Notes: generated by a model from the sequence alone, not told the origin. 64,000 nucleotides of DNA from Atherinomorus stipes (GCA_023101725.1 JALJCO010008621.1:1533001-1597000); one strand, 5' to 3'; shown: positions 25,601-40,007, counted from the first letter of the stretch. Made by a program: numbers and translations.

Positions 25601-25903
25601 AACATGATGCCGGTGGACAGGTGTAACAAAAACGGTGGAAATGCGGACAGGCCTTCATACCATAGCCACAATCGAAAAGAGTTGTGTTGTCATGTCTCCA
25701 GCCGGTGTGCCCACCAACTATCAGCTGGAGACGCTATGGCTCCGTGAGGCAGTAAAACTAATTGTTGACATATTGTTGAAGCCGTGGAAATCTTGCTTTA
25801 TGCGCCGCTGTCTGAATGAAATCTTAAACCTGTTCGCATGCGAAGCCGGGGGGTTGAATGCTGGCTAAAGGGGCAGCAAGTGATAGGAGGAAGTCAGACA
25901 TAC

Positions 25904-26280
25904 CTGTTACCCCATGGGGTCTGGGGTGGACGCAGTGTCGGTCCTTCGGAGTCCAATCTGGTGTGACAGCCTGAGAGAAGAAAGGAGGGGATGTCCAAAG
26001 CGTTAGGTTTTGTCCCTCCACTCCTCTGTGTGCTTTCTGTTGAGTGTTATTCCCCGATTTCTCCAACTCCCCGCTCTTCTTCCTCCACCAGCCCCTTTTT
26101 CTTTCTCTCTTTCCCTCCCCTGCTTTTCCGTGTCTTGGTATCAGGAGCCTCCCCCTCCTCCTCCTCCTCTTCTGTGCATGTCTATCTCTCTCTTCCTCTC
26201 CCTCCGTGTCTCTCTCTATCTCATTCTCCCCCCCAACACACACACTCTTTTTTGTGGGCAGTCAGGAAATGAGACAACGT
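25904..26280 (-). promoter_or_regulatory. Candidate zbtb46 non-coding first exon and promoter region
   Basis: The minus strand has a strong donor, AACAG|GTATGT, at 25904/25903. Upstream is a CpG-richer segment (also 25440-25640 and 24560-25060) and a purine-rich stretch on the minus strand (about 26050-26250), as often found in TATA-less promoters. A short uORF-like ATGGGGTAA lies just before the donor. The right edge is a guess, and no transcript evidence is available. Confidence 0.3.
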
Positions 26281-26384
26281 GAACGAACACACCGTGCGTA
26301 GCTTGTATCATTTGATGTGAGATGAGTTGCACTCTTGTCAGGCAAAATAAATAATTAAATAATAATAATGATAGCCTAATGTAT

Positions 26385-26395
26385 TATTATTATTA

Positions 26396-26451
<56 letters not shown>
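26385..26451. repeat. (ATT)n microsatellite
   Basis: More than 20 ATT units with one interruption. Poly-Ile and poly-Tyr frames here are shadows. Confidence 0.95.
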
Positions 26452-26452
<1 letters not shown>

Positions 26453-29400
26453 GTGTTTAGCTGTAAGTAGGGGGGATGTGAGTCCTGCAAGGCTCGTGCA
26501 GTTTCTGGTTTGTGCGTTTGTTGCCGTAGGGCTCAGGAATGACCAGGGGCTTACTGTAACTGACCCCCCCTTGTGGCAACAGCAAGAAAACACCAGCCAG
26601 TCAGAAAAAAAGAAGTACTTTTAGTTTGGGTGCAGCTGGAAAACACCTATGAGGGCCATGTGATGTGCAACATGCCATTTTTTTCTCCAAAAGTTTGGGG
26701 TAATTCCACTTGAGCCTGACCTTTCCCTTCTACAGACGATGGATTTTACTTAGGCTATCACACGCTTTGAAGCTCTGTGGGTTTAACACTTATGAAAAAA
26801 CAGACGTAGGAGAGTTCTGTGTGACATGCATTACACTTCCTGTTATGATATAGCACAGGACGCTTAAGGTTATAGAGTCAGTATGGACTTAACTGATCAA
26901 ACATTCAGAGATGGAAGCACCAAGAAAAGTACAGTCCTTTTTGCTGAATTCCAAATGAGTTCAGGAATTGAAAGTAAAATCCTTGCAGTGAGAATGTGAA
27001 ATCACAGAACTTTTTGTTATCAGCAATCTTAAAACAATTGTGCAGGCTCTGCTGAGAAATGGCCACTTATGCCATTGAGAAGTGTGTTTTAACTGAATTT
27101 AGACAGGGCTATATTTATGTACCCATATACAACTGTTGAGTGAAGCAGATTCATAACATAATGGCTCAGCATCTCCAATATGTTTCAAGTTAAATCTTAG
27201 ACCATGAGATAGTAAATACAACTTAAAGGGCACTACAGTCCAAGTTGCTGTCCCTCTGCCTTCAGGTGACTGCCTTATTCACAGGTGTTGGAGTTTCTCA
27301 GATGTCTACTGACATTTACTGTTGCCCCACTGATAGATTCACGCTGGGTTTTCCTATCAGCATTCGCTGCAGCAGTTCCCACCTCCACCTTATGAGGTAG
27401 TTCGACTAAAGCTCCGATAAAACTGAAGAGCATTATTGGGTCCTATGCAACACATTTTCAAATGAAACAAAACAAAACAAAAGTTTGGAAAATTTCCACG
27501 CCGTCAATAAAAAAGGAACGGACAGATTTCCAAATTGCTTTACTCAACCGAAAAGAATACAAAAACAATGCATCCATTATGAGGCTGAAAGTTTTAATTC
27601 AAAAGATTCTTTGTAAGAAGCTTATGTTTATTTTGAAACAACTTTTGAATAAAAAGCTTTGATGGGACAACAAAAGACAAAAAAATGTGCTATGCTGGAA
27701 GATCCCAGATGTTGAATCTCTAAGAAATAAAGAAGGGGAGATATTAATCAATTTTTCTAGGGTTAATAGTGGTTTTTAGCTGAGAAATATCTGTATGCAG
27801 GAGATGTTATCAAAGCCCAAACAGTGAAAATTACTATGTGGGCTAAGAAATACTATCAGCTCATTTTGGTGTACATATAGAAAATATGGCTATGCCAAGT
27901 CAAGTTTGGAGGAAGTGAGATCACATATACAATAACTTCTACTGATTTTAAATGAGTTTTTATTTTTCACAGAATACAGATCTTTATTGTGCTTCCTATA
28001 GAAAATGCGAAACAATGGTTTTCAGCATAGTGGCAGGCGTTGTGAGAGCTTGTGTGCCACTGCCAGTGCACACTGAGCTTAGTGCGTAAACGCTGCTGTA
28101 ATGAGGAACTGTGGACAGGCTTGCTTCTTAGGAAAGAAGAATCTATGGGCTGCGACCAGGAATCGTTGTATGTTTTGAGGAAGTGGGAAACATTTATGGG
28201 GAAGAGTGCGGGTGGCACTACAGAACTTGCAATATGTGTTTTTGCTTGTGTGTGAGGAGAGAGAGATGTGTAGCTTGACACAGCAGGGGGTAGAACTGCG
28301 CCTCCATCAGGCTGGTTATAACAGAGAGAGTCAGGCCATGTGGATTAAGGCTGCAGGACTGAAATGCCTGGTCACAGCTTTGTCACACACACACACACAC
28401 TTCCAAACACACACAAACATGCTTATTCTCTCTGAGCAGGGTTTGTAAACACAATCCCTGCCTGAAACAAGCTGCTTTACTCAAAGCTGTGCACGGTCAC
28501 ACGAGCGTGGCCTTCCAATCCGCCTGACATGACAGGCATGACCCAAGTAAGACTTCTTCCTCTATCATACTCTCTAATGCTCTGCCCACAGACGGATGAG
28601 TTTAGATTTCATTAGGCCACTTACACATGTATTTCTTACGAGGAACACTCATCAAGGCAATCCACTCAGGACACAGAGTTGCAGTGTGAGCAAAAAGTGG
28701 GATTTTTGTAATATGGTGCTGGATGTGTGAGTGTGTTACAGTATAGACAAAATGATCTGAGTGTGAATGTCGTGACAAAATTGGGCTTATAGTTTCTTTG
28801 AATTGTTTGTTTGTGGAGCAGTCATAGGTTCTGTTTACACTGAGGATGCTACGCAACTTTATAAATATGATAATTTCATCTCATCAATTTCTGAAAAGTA
28901 ACATTTATTATGAGTTCTGAGTTCATGCTAAGAAATGTCAGAAAATTTGAATATGAAAAAAAAACTTTTTTTGTGTAACAAGTGACATGTTTGACAGCAT
29001 CATTCACCTTTCAAATATATCCCTGATCCCTTTGTAGTCAACCTCCTTTGTGTGTTTATTAGATAGAAAAGGCCTCTAATTCCTTGACAGTTTAAGTCAG
29101 CTGAAGAAGAGAGTCGGGTCATCACTCTGTAATTTCTCAAGCATTTGTTGGCGAGTTAACTAGTGGAGTACTTGCATCCAAAACAATGCTCTATCACATC
29201 CAAGAACTCCATTTGGGATATTATGGCTGAGCTCAGTAGCAACAGCAGTGTCAGTCCAAGGTTGTGTAGCAAGATGTCAAACATCGGCATTTTCATGAAA
29301 GTAGAAGTCAAGTGTCAGTGCAACCATGTGGTAAGCTGCTTCGAGATGTTAAATGTCCACATCATTGTGTGTGATGCGAGCTGCATCTCTGTAGAGAACT

Positions 29401-29672
29401 GAGTTAGGAAATGAAATTACTTTCCAACATTTACTGCAACAAGCACTAAACGGACCATTGTGTCACATGCTGTTGTGAGGTCAGGTTGCACAGCCTTATT
29501 GAAAGCTGGTAATAAAGAAAGTAGCTCATACCACCACCCTCCACCCTTGTCAATTTTAAGCTTTTACTCCCCAATAACATTCAAGCCACACTATGATAAC
29601 TATAGTTGTACGAATACCTCTGAATGCTTAAATCTAGTTAAGCTTCATGACTTAAGAGACAGAAAATGTGTA

Positions 29673-29924
29673 CACACTAAAAACTCCTGGGTTAAAAAAG
29701 GACCAATTAATTTTCTGAGTTATTTCAACCCAGACATTTGGGTTGTTGGGTTTTTGACCCAACTTCTGGGTTAAAATAACCCAACACTTTAATTAATATA
29801 ACCCAACTTCTGGGTCAAAAATTCAACCCAAAAGTTGGGTAAAAAAAAAACAACAATTTTCTTGGTCGAAGTAACCCAGAAATTAGTTGGTCCCTTTTTA
29901 ACCCAACAGGAGTTTTTAATGTGT
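29673..29924. mobile_element. Palindromic MITE built from GGGTTAAA-type units
   Basis: The left end TAAAAACTCCTGGGTTAAAA, then GGACCAAT, pairs with the right end, whose reverse complement is TTAAAAACTCCTGTTGGGTT, then AAAAAGGGACCAACT. The interior repeats TTGGGTT/AACCCAA many times in both orientations. No coding capacity. Confidence 0.75.
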
Positions 29925-32076
29925 AAAGAGACAATAATATGCCAAGTTAGTGTCTCTTTAATGGTAGAGACTTTAAGTAAGATAAAGTTGTCTTACTACC
30001 CTTAGTTTATCAAACATTAGCTACTTTCAAACATGCATGAGTCTTGAAACATTCTGGAGATGTTACAGAGTGAAAAAGCATCTCCAAGTAGTAAAATCTT
30101 TGCAGAATCAAGATGAATAAAAAGAAAAACATCCTTTATTAAGTTTTCAAAAAACTTTTGAAGTCAAGAATTTTAAGTTTTGTTTTTTTTTTTCCTCCCA
30201 GCTTTTTGGTAGATAAATGCCCTGTTGTAATTGGTCATGTTGAATTAGACCACAAAAAAGTACAACTGTCATAAAAATAGCACAAGGCGTTTTTAAAACC
30301 CCATCCACAACCCTTCACTATCAATTTACCAAGGCGAACAGCTGTGTGCTGCTTGTGCCATCCTAACCCTGCTTGTATAGACGGCAAAGCCTGCGGCTGA
30401 AAGAACACTATCTCTACCAGGTGCAGGCAGGGAATGGGGGAAGGCTTCACAAAGGAATATTTGGCACAAGGTGTGAGACAACAATATGTGTGAAGGTGCA
30501 GCTTAGTGATACTCAAATCAGTATTGGGAAATGACAAGGTTTTTTTTATTATTTATAAATAGTCTTCCCTCAGAGAGAAAGAGCAAATTAAGAGTATTGG
30601 AGCAAAGTCTACAGGAAGTAGGAAGGAAGAGAGGAAGGGAAGGAGATGAGGAAAGGAAGGAGGAGGACAAGAATCCAAAGAAAGAGCAGATTTCTCAAAG
30701 AAAGAGGAAATGAATGAGCTAGAATGAAGAATGACACCAGGAAAAGCAGAATGAATTGAGGTTATTGGATTTAAAGGCTGCATAATCATCTGGAGGATAC
30801 AGAGAATGTGTTTGTGCTTGCTGCCCACACATTTTGTTCCTGTTTGAAGGCAACATGCGGGAGGGGTGTGTGTGGAGGGGGACTGGAGCTGTTCACACCG
30901 CGGCCTGTCCTTGTGTCACCCATAGGACTTCCTGTCCTCCCTAAAGCCACGGGCCTTCATATCTATTGTATATGATGAAAGTTGCCCATAGAAGCGGCTG
31001 CAAACTCAGGCTCAACACCACCCTCACTGTGCTGCTCTTTGTTAAGGATTACTCTTGGCTGACCTTACTGTGTGCATTGGCATCTGTGGACAAAACAAAT
31101 GCCGCCAGTTCAGGGCAGGAAAGAAAAGCGGGCTCAGATGCAGGTTTTTATTTTCAGGTTCACTCCCACCCTTCTTGCCACTCAGATCTGTGCTGTTTAT
31201 CATTGTCTAGTTTTTGTTTCATAAATCCAGCATTAAACTGCCTCTCTCTCTGTCTGCATCGCGCTATCTTTCTTCGTCTGCACGTCTACCCTCTTGATCC
31301 CTTCCTCCACTCTCCTACCCCTCCAAATCTCATTTACTCCATTGGAAGTAGCAGGAGAAAAAAAAAAAAAGAAGAGGAGGAGTACAAAACGACCTTCTCT
31401 TCCCCGAAGCAAGAACATCTTCTTATTGTGGAGGTCACCGTCTCAGTTCAGCCCCACGCTCTGAACACTACTCTGCTTGTTTTAATGATGCACAGAGCGG
31501 AGGGAGAAGGAGGGGAGAGAAAGACGGAGATAGGCAAACTAACATACTAGAAAGGGAGAGAGGGAAGAAGAAGAAGAAGAAGAAGGGGGAGTGGATGGAG
31601 ATCGGAGGATTGGGCTATTTTTTCCTACTGACTCCGCTCCCCCCCACCCTCGAACCTTCCCTCCCCCTCTTCAGTGCAGGAAGTGCACCTCTCTTTCCAC
31701 ATCCATCTTGAAAGGTTCTTCTAAGCTGTCTAACCTCTCAGCAGTATTATATATTATTGCTTGCCTCAACCCACACTGAAACCAGGGTTGCTATGCTACA
31801 ATAATATGACCTCTCATCTCTTCTCCTCCAGTACATTTCCTTTCTCGCTGCTTCTTCTCGTTTTCAGGAGGGAGGGCAGGGGAAGGGGTTAACAACAGCA
31901 TCCCCTGTTCAGGTTCTCCCCATCAGGACTCTCTGTCTCTTTTAAGACCATCTTGAGCTCAGCGCTGCTGTTTGATCTGATCCCCCGCTGACCATGTAGG
32001 GTCATGACCTCTATTCCACAGGACAACAAATTATCTGCAACCCTTGTAAATGAGCTAAGAACTTAAGTGTGTAATC

Positions 32077-32079
32077 TAC

Positions 32080-32178
<99 letters not shown>
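32077..32178. repeat. (TATC)n microsatellite
   Basis: About 25 uninterrupted TATC (TCTA) units. Confidence 0.97.
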
Positions 32179-35100
32179 CAGACTGATGCTGTCTATCTGG
32201 ACTGATTTGAAGTGCTGGTTCGAAATGCTCAACCCGAATCACAATCCACAGCCAAAATTCAGTGTTACATCATCCATCTTCAATCCCTTCCTCCTCCTCC
32301 TTGTTCTCTCCCTCTGCCATCCTCTTTCTCTCTTATCTCTGCTGGCCCCGTCTCTTGGGGGTCGTTCGTTTTTGTCATAATCACCTTGGAGATTGGGGAC
32401 CGGTGCCCATGGCAGAGCTGAGCTGAGCAGAGGAGAGGAGGAGGAAAGAGGATGATAGCAAGAGAAAGAGGTGAGGGAGGGGGGGGATGTTAAGATGAGC
32501 AGTGGAGGACAGTTTTGCGGGAGGTGGGGTGACGGCTTGTCTGGCTCAGCCCCGGCTAATGTGAGGGGACAGCCTTGGCTTTTCCTTAACCACACTTGCA
32601 CCGTGGATGCCAGGCAGAGTGGGGAGGAGAGAATAGACGGATGAAACGCTCTCCTTTTCAGCGCTGCCTTCTCCCGCCCTCACTGACTGCATTCGGAGGC
32701 GCGTGGGGCCCCGATGTCACACCCTGTAGGTGTTTAAGCTGCTTACTTACACCGACGAGAGAAAGAGATGAGGCAATAGAAGACAGGGAGACAGAAAGGG
32801 AGAAGAAGCTGCAGTGAGCATGAGAGCGGGAGAATGGGGAACAGTTAGAAGAAGATGGGGGCGGAGGTCACGGTTGTAGGAGGCTGTAATGTGCAAGTAT
32901 CCTAGTTTGACTGTCTTTGCAAGAAAATATTGGTGAGGGTTATTCATCAAGCATATAGCAGTGCAGTGTGAATGTATTTAGGTGTGACAATTAGATGCTG
33001 CACTGACAAAGACAAATGAGAAGAAGCAAAGTTATATCAGGATGATAAGATAAGGGTTTTTCTCCGGCCCCACCCAGCTACTTTACAATCTTCGATAAGC
33101 AGAGGCTGACTGGGAAAGCGTGGGATGCACCAGTCAGGATATGGGTTGAGCAGGAGCAGGAGCCAGGGGTCACAGTGTGCTGCAGGAGTTTAAAAAATCC
33201 TATCATGCTTTCAGGCGTACGTGTGTTCAGACCTGTTACTGTCTCGCTGAGGTGTGAAGGGCTGATGATGACATGTAGTGGTTGTATAGCATGGGGGCAG
33301 GGAGCGATGGGCACGAGAGAGGTTTTACAATGATAAGAATAGGCACACGCTCTGACAAGAGAAAGGTCAAAGGGCGACAGCTGGACAAAGACGGCTCTAA
33401 CCAACAAATGTGTTTGACATTGTTTCCCTGCTCTCACTGTTTTAACTTGTGTTTTTGTCCTCTCAGCAGGCTTCTTGTTGATGCATGCTGGTTAGGCTCC
33501 CAGACACTCCCTCCTCAGGTCACTCTGCTTGTCCTAGCCCTCCTTTCTTCCCTCCTTCCCATCTCCAACTCCTCTTTGCCTCTCCTCCTCGCCTGACCAG
33601 TTCCTCTAATTTGGTTTCAGTTTTTTTTTTCTGTACCTCATCTCCTCTCCCTTCAGCTATGTGGGGGTAAAGTACAGCCCCTCCCACAGGCTGTTTGTTT
33701 TTTGTGCATGTGTAATGTGTGTGTGGTGTATGCATGTATTTCTTTGTAAATCCCCTAAAGTACCTAAGGTTTTTAGCTGTGTCGTCCTTCCTCAAAATGA
33801 TGATTTAACACTGATGACCTCTGGGAAAACAAGTCTCACATAATCCTCGCATGTCTCACGTTAACATACCGGAGAAAAATGGAGGTTTATGATGCTTAGA
33901 AAACAGGAATGCTCACAAGGTGATGACAAAAAAAAGGCCAAAAAGTCAGGGTTATGTGTAGAAGCTGATTGACCCCTCCTTGTGTTAAACATCTAAGGTG
34001 GACCCGTTTTTCTTTTTAAGGCATCAACCTGACAACGTGTATAATGTGAGTACAGATGTGCTGAGGAAGTGGAAAGAAACTGAGCGCAGCATGGAGGTAA
34101 AACTTACTGTAAATGGAGACATTTAGGAAAGCGGGAGACAAATGCAAACACACAGATCAAAAATGTTCATGTTACAGTCCTCTGAGGGGGAGAAAAAGGG
34201 GATGCTGATGGAGGTGGATAAAAAAGCTCAATCAATATGCCATCTAAGAACAGCTTGAGCCGACGAAGGAACCGAGAGAAACTGACAGAGAGAAATCGGA
34301 GAAAGAGGGAGAAAGTGGGTCAAACAATGAGGTGAAAGGGTGAGTGTTTGCAGCGAGAACAGAGTGACGGAGCGAAAAGGAGAAAGATGGACGGAGCAGA
34401 GGGGTCAACAGAGAGAGGAAAGAGCATGAATGAGGGAGTCATGAGATCCTGACCTGCGCTGACCCCCACAGCCTGCAGGACCTGAGGAGCTCAGGCTAGA
34501 GGAGGGGAGAGGACTTCTGGGAGGTTTGGAAAGGGAGGAGGTGATATTGATGTGACAAAAAGATTGGGGGAAGGGAGGCAGCGTGGTGGAGAGGGTGAGG
34601 AGGAGAAGAGAGGGTCAGAGGACAGAAGGGAGGCATTTATTTCTCTTTTCTCACAACCAGGAACACGTATGATGTAACTGGAAACTCAGATTTACTGTTA
34701 TATCCTCATGCAGTGGTTGATGATGACTAATTTACTCAAGTGGTGTATAACCTGTTTGGTTTCTGATCCTGTTGGCCATTGTGTTGTCTCCGTTGTGTTA
34801 CTGTACACACAGTGGCCTTTGTTGAAAAAAATTCTCAAAGTTTGAATATAAGATATAAAAAACAACTAAAGCAAAATGCAACGACGAGTGCAAAAGTCCA
34901 CAAACAAAAAACATGTAATATACAAGGGCCAAATCAGACTTGAACCCAGATGAGCACAGATTTTTGGGTACTGAAACTGAACATGGAAAACACCTTCGAA
35001 GGTAAAGATTTTCACTGTATCCCAATGCTACGTGTAAACTGGAAAACCAGGGATTTTTTGGGCAGCATCAGATTGTGTGTTGCTATATCCTTAGTTTATC

Positions 35101-36149
35101 ATCACAAATACTGTATGTCTCCCCTTTGTTTACATGGTAAACAGAGAGGTCGTGATGGAAATGGTCAACACCACACGCTTCATTTAAGAACAACCAAAAT
35201 GCAATCGGTCCAGAAGAGCTTGTTCCTCTGTTTCTGTAAAATGATTTCCTGTGTTCAAACATAAAAGATCACTCATATTTGATGATCAAACAGCTCTGAA
35301 AAACCTAAACCCAAAAGTGCAGTTATGTTGCAGAAAAAGCCAAGATGGTTCAAAACAGAGAAAAATCAGCTTTTTGTATTTTCTGTTTGTTTTTGTTTGT
35401 TTGTTTTTACCAACAACTTGCATTTAAATATTTAGTTGCAACTTTTGCCTCCCAAGCCACATGTTTAATATGCTTAGACAATAATGCCGTGTTCAAAGAC
35501 AGCAAAATAAAGACACATTTTTCAACTAGCATGCTAATATGATATGTAGTTTTTATTATCAGAAAAGGAAGAAAAAGCCCTGAAACTGTCTTCCTACTTA
35601 GCTGCTGGGTGGAATTCTTATAAAGCAATTAATCATTCACAAATCAGGATCAAAAGTTATTTGCAAACTGTCATACAAGCGAAACAGAAGAAACAGCTAT
35701 TCTTTGACCATGAATTTTCATAAAGCACTGTATGATAAAGGCGGATGGCATGCAATTCAATTCAGCGTGACCCTTTAATTGCTTTAGCTAAGTCTGTGTG
35801 GGTTTCTGAAAAAAAAAAAAAAAGTTGCTTAAGTTGTTTCATGCACCTTTTGCACTGCTTCAGTATGTTTAGTCTTCCATTGTCATTTAGATTACATTAT
35901 CTGTAAGAGGGAAACCATTTTTGCTTCAACACCAAATTCGGCCACTATCTTACTTCGAGATTTTGCAAGCAGGAGGTAAAGAGCCGATGAATACAGAATC
36001 CTTTTTCTTTGTTTACCCACTGCTCTTGCGTTTATGTCACATGCACCTGATTTGTTGTTGGCCTCTAAGCATTGTAACCATATTAGCTTTCTGTATGCAT
36101 GATGCTCACCATAGTTAGCATTGTAATGCTAAGTGATATTGAATGAATG

Positions 36150-36225
36150 AATGAAATTTATAAAGCACTTATCATACAAGAGAAGCACAAAGTGCTTTAC
36201 ATATTAAAATCAGCAACATTTCAAT
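36150..36225. mobile_element. Fish interspersed-repeat end (AAAGCACTT...AAGTGCTTTACA)
   Basis: GAATGAATGAATGA followed by TTTATAAAGCACTT and AAAGTGCTTTACAT is a frequent teleost LINE/SINE-type 3' end. A related piece stands in the opposite orientation at 58578-58645. Confidence 0.45.
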
Positions 36226-36885
36226 AAAATGAACAATTAGACAAACAGTTACACATTCTCTGTCTCCCCCACACACACATACACACACACTCCCTCACTA
36301 CCTGTCATAGCCCTATGAATATAACCTGGCCTGGCGCTGCTGTGAGGAAACGATATATTGGGGGATCCGTCCACACTGGGAGCCCCGGCCCCGGCCCCGG
36401 CCACCAGGGGCCGACACCACAACCATAGGATTGCAGAGCAGGACCCCTCAGCCACAAGAGGGCTCGCCAGTGGCAATAACCCCACAAACCGAAAAGCAAA
36501 GCTCCCAGCGTGGAGAACCCCCATGAGGAAAACACTGGAGTTGATGTTAAAAGAGTAAATCAAATGAACGCCAATAAGAACAAATAAGAACTATAAGTAT
36601 GAAAATAGGGACAAAGGAGTAACAAAAACAGCTAATACAACATGCCTTGGTAAAATCAAAACCAAAATAACACAGTTGAAAATAATTAAATAAGTAAATC
36701 AATGAATAAAACAGTTAAAATATAAATGACAAATTAATGAGCTGCTATTTTAAAATTAGCTAAGTCGTTGTAAGATATTTCCATGCTACTGAGGGTTGAG
36801 GTTTTTATGTTCATTCAACTGGTAACTGACCATAGATGTGAGCATGGTGCACATTGTCGGTTGTTAGTTTTGCTTGTCTCAGTGT

Positions 36886-37019
36886 CATCCCTGTGATGGA
36901 TTGACTTGTCCAGGGTGTAGCCTGCCACTCACCTGATGAGAGCTGACATGGGCTCCAGCCCCTCCATGACCCTGAACAAGATGAAGCGAGTTTAGAAAAT
37001 GGATGGATGAATGGAGCTA
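36886..37019 (+). mobile_element. L2/SINE-type 3' tail
   Basis: CCTGTGATGGATTGACTTGT, CCAGGGTGTAGCCTGCC, GACATGGGCTCCAGCCCC and AAAATGGATGGATGAATGG follow the order typical of teleost L2-related LINE/SINE tails, ending in a GGATGGAT-type repeat. Diverged. Confidence 0.6.
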
Positions 37020-40007
37020 GTCTTTAAATCTAACTGCTGTGGAAAGATGACCCATCTAACTACAAAAGAACACAACTGCTCTGAATGTGCATGAAGATAC
37101 CACAAGTTCTATCACCTATTTGTACTGTACCAGGCTAGCTGTATATTTGTTTGAAAAAAGACTGTTACAGCAAGAAAAAAATATCCTCAATATCTTAATC
37201 TGTTTTCATAATCCTGTCTTGAAGAAATCCCCCCTGCTGAAATCTTGCTGTACCCATTACAATATGGAGCAGACATTAGAGTAGTAAAGAAATACTTCAG
37301 ATTCTGCTTTTAAATTGGTCATGATGGTGTTTTGAAGAAGCAGAAGGGAGCTTAATACAGTTAAAAATGATTGATTTCTGTTTCGCTTTCAGGGCCCTTG
37401 TGTCGTGCATGCCTGTCATGACCCACAGGGATAGTTAAATAGGTAGAGTCATCAATAATGTTATTTGTAAGACTTAAATTTTTTTTTATGACAGTTCCTC
37501 TGTGAAAGGTGCGTGTTGTGATTTTTGCAGACGAAGTGAGCCATTATTGGTGGTGGAGAAAAAGTGTATTTTGCAAAATGACATAATACAGTACTTCATC
37601 ACATTTCTCCCAGTAAAATGATCTTGACCAATCAGAGAATGTCTACATGAGGCATGACTGTTGTTGAAAACCATAAAAATGGGACATTGGAGATTTAGCA
37701 ATGTGTTCGGTATCATTGTTGGACTCACGGTGGATTTTTTTGTTTGTTAGTTTTTCAACAAAAATACAAAAAAAAAAACCAATTCAATTGAACCAGAATT
37801 AGCACATCTTTATTTTGTTATCCAGCACACTCACCTTCCCCCTCAAATCCCGACTTCTGCATTGCACACAACGCAACAACTGCCAGCAGTTTGGTCATTG
37901 ATTTGGGAGTGATTTTGGGTTCAACCTCAAGCTGTTAGCCTCAAGCAGAGATAAGGAGCAGACTACAGAGGTCTGGAAAGCTTATTTCTTTCCCAGATCT
38001 TTTATTATCTTTTCTTTGAAAAAAAAAAACAAAAAACTTTAAGACTTCCCCCCAAGTCAAGAAGCATCACTCGAGGCACATTTTTTTCCTCTTTCCTTTC
38101 CTCTGTTTTTTCTCTCTTTATTTGTGCAACCCCCGGAGCTGTACAATAGACCTTACACAATTTACACACATGCAGCGGTACCTGCCAAGAGCTGTAAATA
38201 AACCTGGATTTGTAGATGCAGTTCCAGTTTGAAACTCTTTTCAATGTAACCAATTAATTCTTGCAGGGCAGTGTTTAACTCATGTTAGATGTTTATATAA
38301 TGCATGTAAAAATCAATGTTTTTTGTTTCTTTTTTATGTGCCAGCTTTTTATTATCTATTATTATTTAGCTCTGAAACATAAAGTAAAAGCTCAAACCGA
38401 AAGTAAATCTTGTCATTTTTAGCCGCTTCTGGATCAGAGTCAGCAAACGTGTAGAAGCAAGGATGAAAAATAGCAGAAGATCATTTTCACTCTACTGATA
38501 AATATTTCAGTGTGAAGAAAAGCTTGTCTAAAGCTTTATTTAAAGCTTTTGTTTTATGTGCAGGTACAAAGTCCTACACACATAAAAAGAATAGAAATTT
38601 AAGTTAATTTGCAGGTTAAACAAACGTCATATAACAAAACGAGACAGAACAATGGTTAACCACAATGTAAGAGAAGGATGCTCTTTTAAAAAAAAATCTG
38701 TCTGTGAAGGCTGATTTCAGAAAGTTCCTCTTATAAATGCTTCCAGAGGGCGTACGATAGCACAAATATTTGTTTTTTTTAGTTGACATTAGAGATCGAC
38801 ACAGACAGATAGGAATCTTATGTGGTCTACATGATCTTGTGATTAAGTTCTAAAAGGAATGTCTTAATACAGACATAAAACCCAGTACCAGGCTTTACCG
38901 TTCATTTATTAAAGGTAATTAAGGCATCTCTGGCTGCAGTAGACTCTTATTCAAATGCATCAAATTTTCTCATCAGTACAATCTTTTTCTACATGTTATT
39001 ATAGCGCCATTAATGAATCCATTCTTTTTATCAGTATGCTGATCACACTAATATTTTTAGGCCTTATAGATACGTGTCTGTCCAATAATGTTCATTCTAA
39101 AGCTCCACTTTCCTCCAGTTATGCTCAGTTCTGACCCAAAATGGTGATGACTGAATGGAAAAGTTAAAGTTTCAAACTCTTAATCAGCTAAAATGTATCT
39201 GGTTTTGGATATGTTTCTTAACTGAGAAAAAAAAAAGATATGAGAAGCTCACCATCACATGTTGGTTATCTGTTAATTACCTGTGAGCAGATTTGATATT
39301 TGAGCCAATAAATTGATCTGCCACCATAACAAAGTTATATGGTTATTTTTAAAGGTGTCATGACATCAAATTTCACTTTTCTGGGGTTTTGGGTATAATA
39401 TGATCTGTTGTGCACTGATGAGGCCATGTGAATGTCCAGAGTGAGAATCAAAGTCCCTGTTTATGGTCTGTCAGCTTTGTTTCTTTGTTCAAAAACGGTT
39501 GAATCAGACAGCTGCTTATCATTCTACGTAGTTCTATCATTCTACGTTATTCAATTGCTCAAATAAGAGCACACTATCAAGCAAACCCCCCCCCCCTCCT
39601 CTCTCCTTTCACCCTTCGCTCTCACCCCCTCCCTCAGCTGATTCAACTGCGTGAGTGGAGCTGAGTAGACTAACTGCTGAGCAGTCAGGTCTGGGTTTTC
39701 AAACAAATGGATTTAAAAAAAAATGGAGGCGACCACAACCTTGTCATTACCTGTAAGTTTATTTTCTAAATGCTGTCTTATCTGATAAACATAGCTCGCT
39801 GTCTGAAATGCACATGTTGCTAGCAGTTAGCCTTTAGCAAAGTCCGACCACTAGGGCAGCTTGACCTACTTTCTCTAAATAAGGTTAAAGCCAAATAAGA
39901 TGTAGCCAATCAAAATGAAGTCAACTTGGACTCCGGGTAAAGCTGCATATCATTACCACACCCAACTGTATTACTGAGGAAGGGAGGTCTAGTGTGCCAA
40001 AACAAAA

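Larger units (their letters stand above)
2075..25903 (-). other. Gene-poor interval, probably the long 5' intron of zbtb46
   Basis: No open frame here resembles a known protein. The coding exon of zbtb46 is preceded by a splice acceptor, and the best candidate non-coding first exon found upstream ends at 25904, so this interval may be one intron of about 24 kb. Contents: enhancer-like island (3330-3720), TIR elements (8102, 11608, 12246, 12753, 14496, 20276), microsatellites and purine tracts, listed separately. Only the acceptor side is seen directly. Confidence 0.4.

Noticed and set aside
26379..26624. Poly-Ile/Tyr ORFs on both strands
   Set aside because: Translation of an (ATT)n microsatellite.
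30966..31550. 194-residue plus-strand ORF
   Set aside because: Low-complexity composition (CT-rich, then poly-A and GAA runs); no recognisable domain.
15569..32178. Regular short repeats checked as a possible CRISPR array
   Set aside because: The repeats are simple di- and tetranucleotide microsatellites without spacers, in a vertebrate genome.
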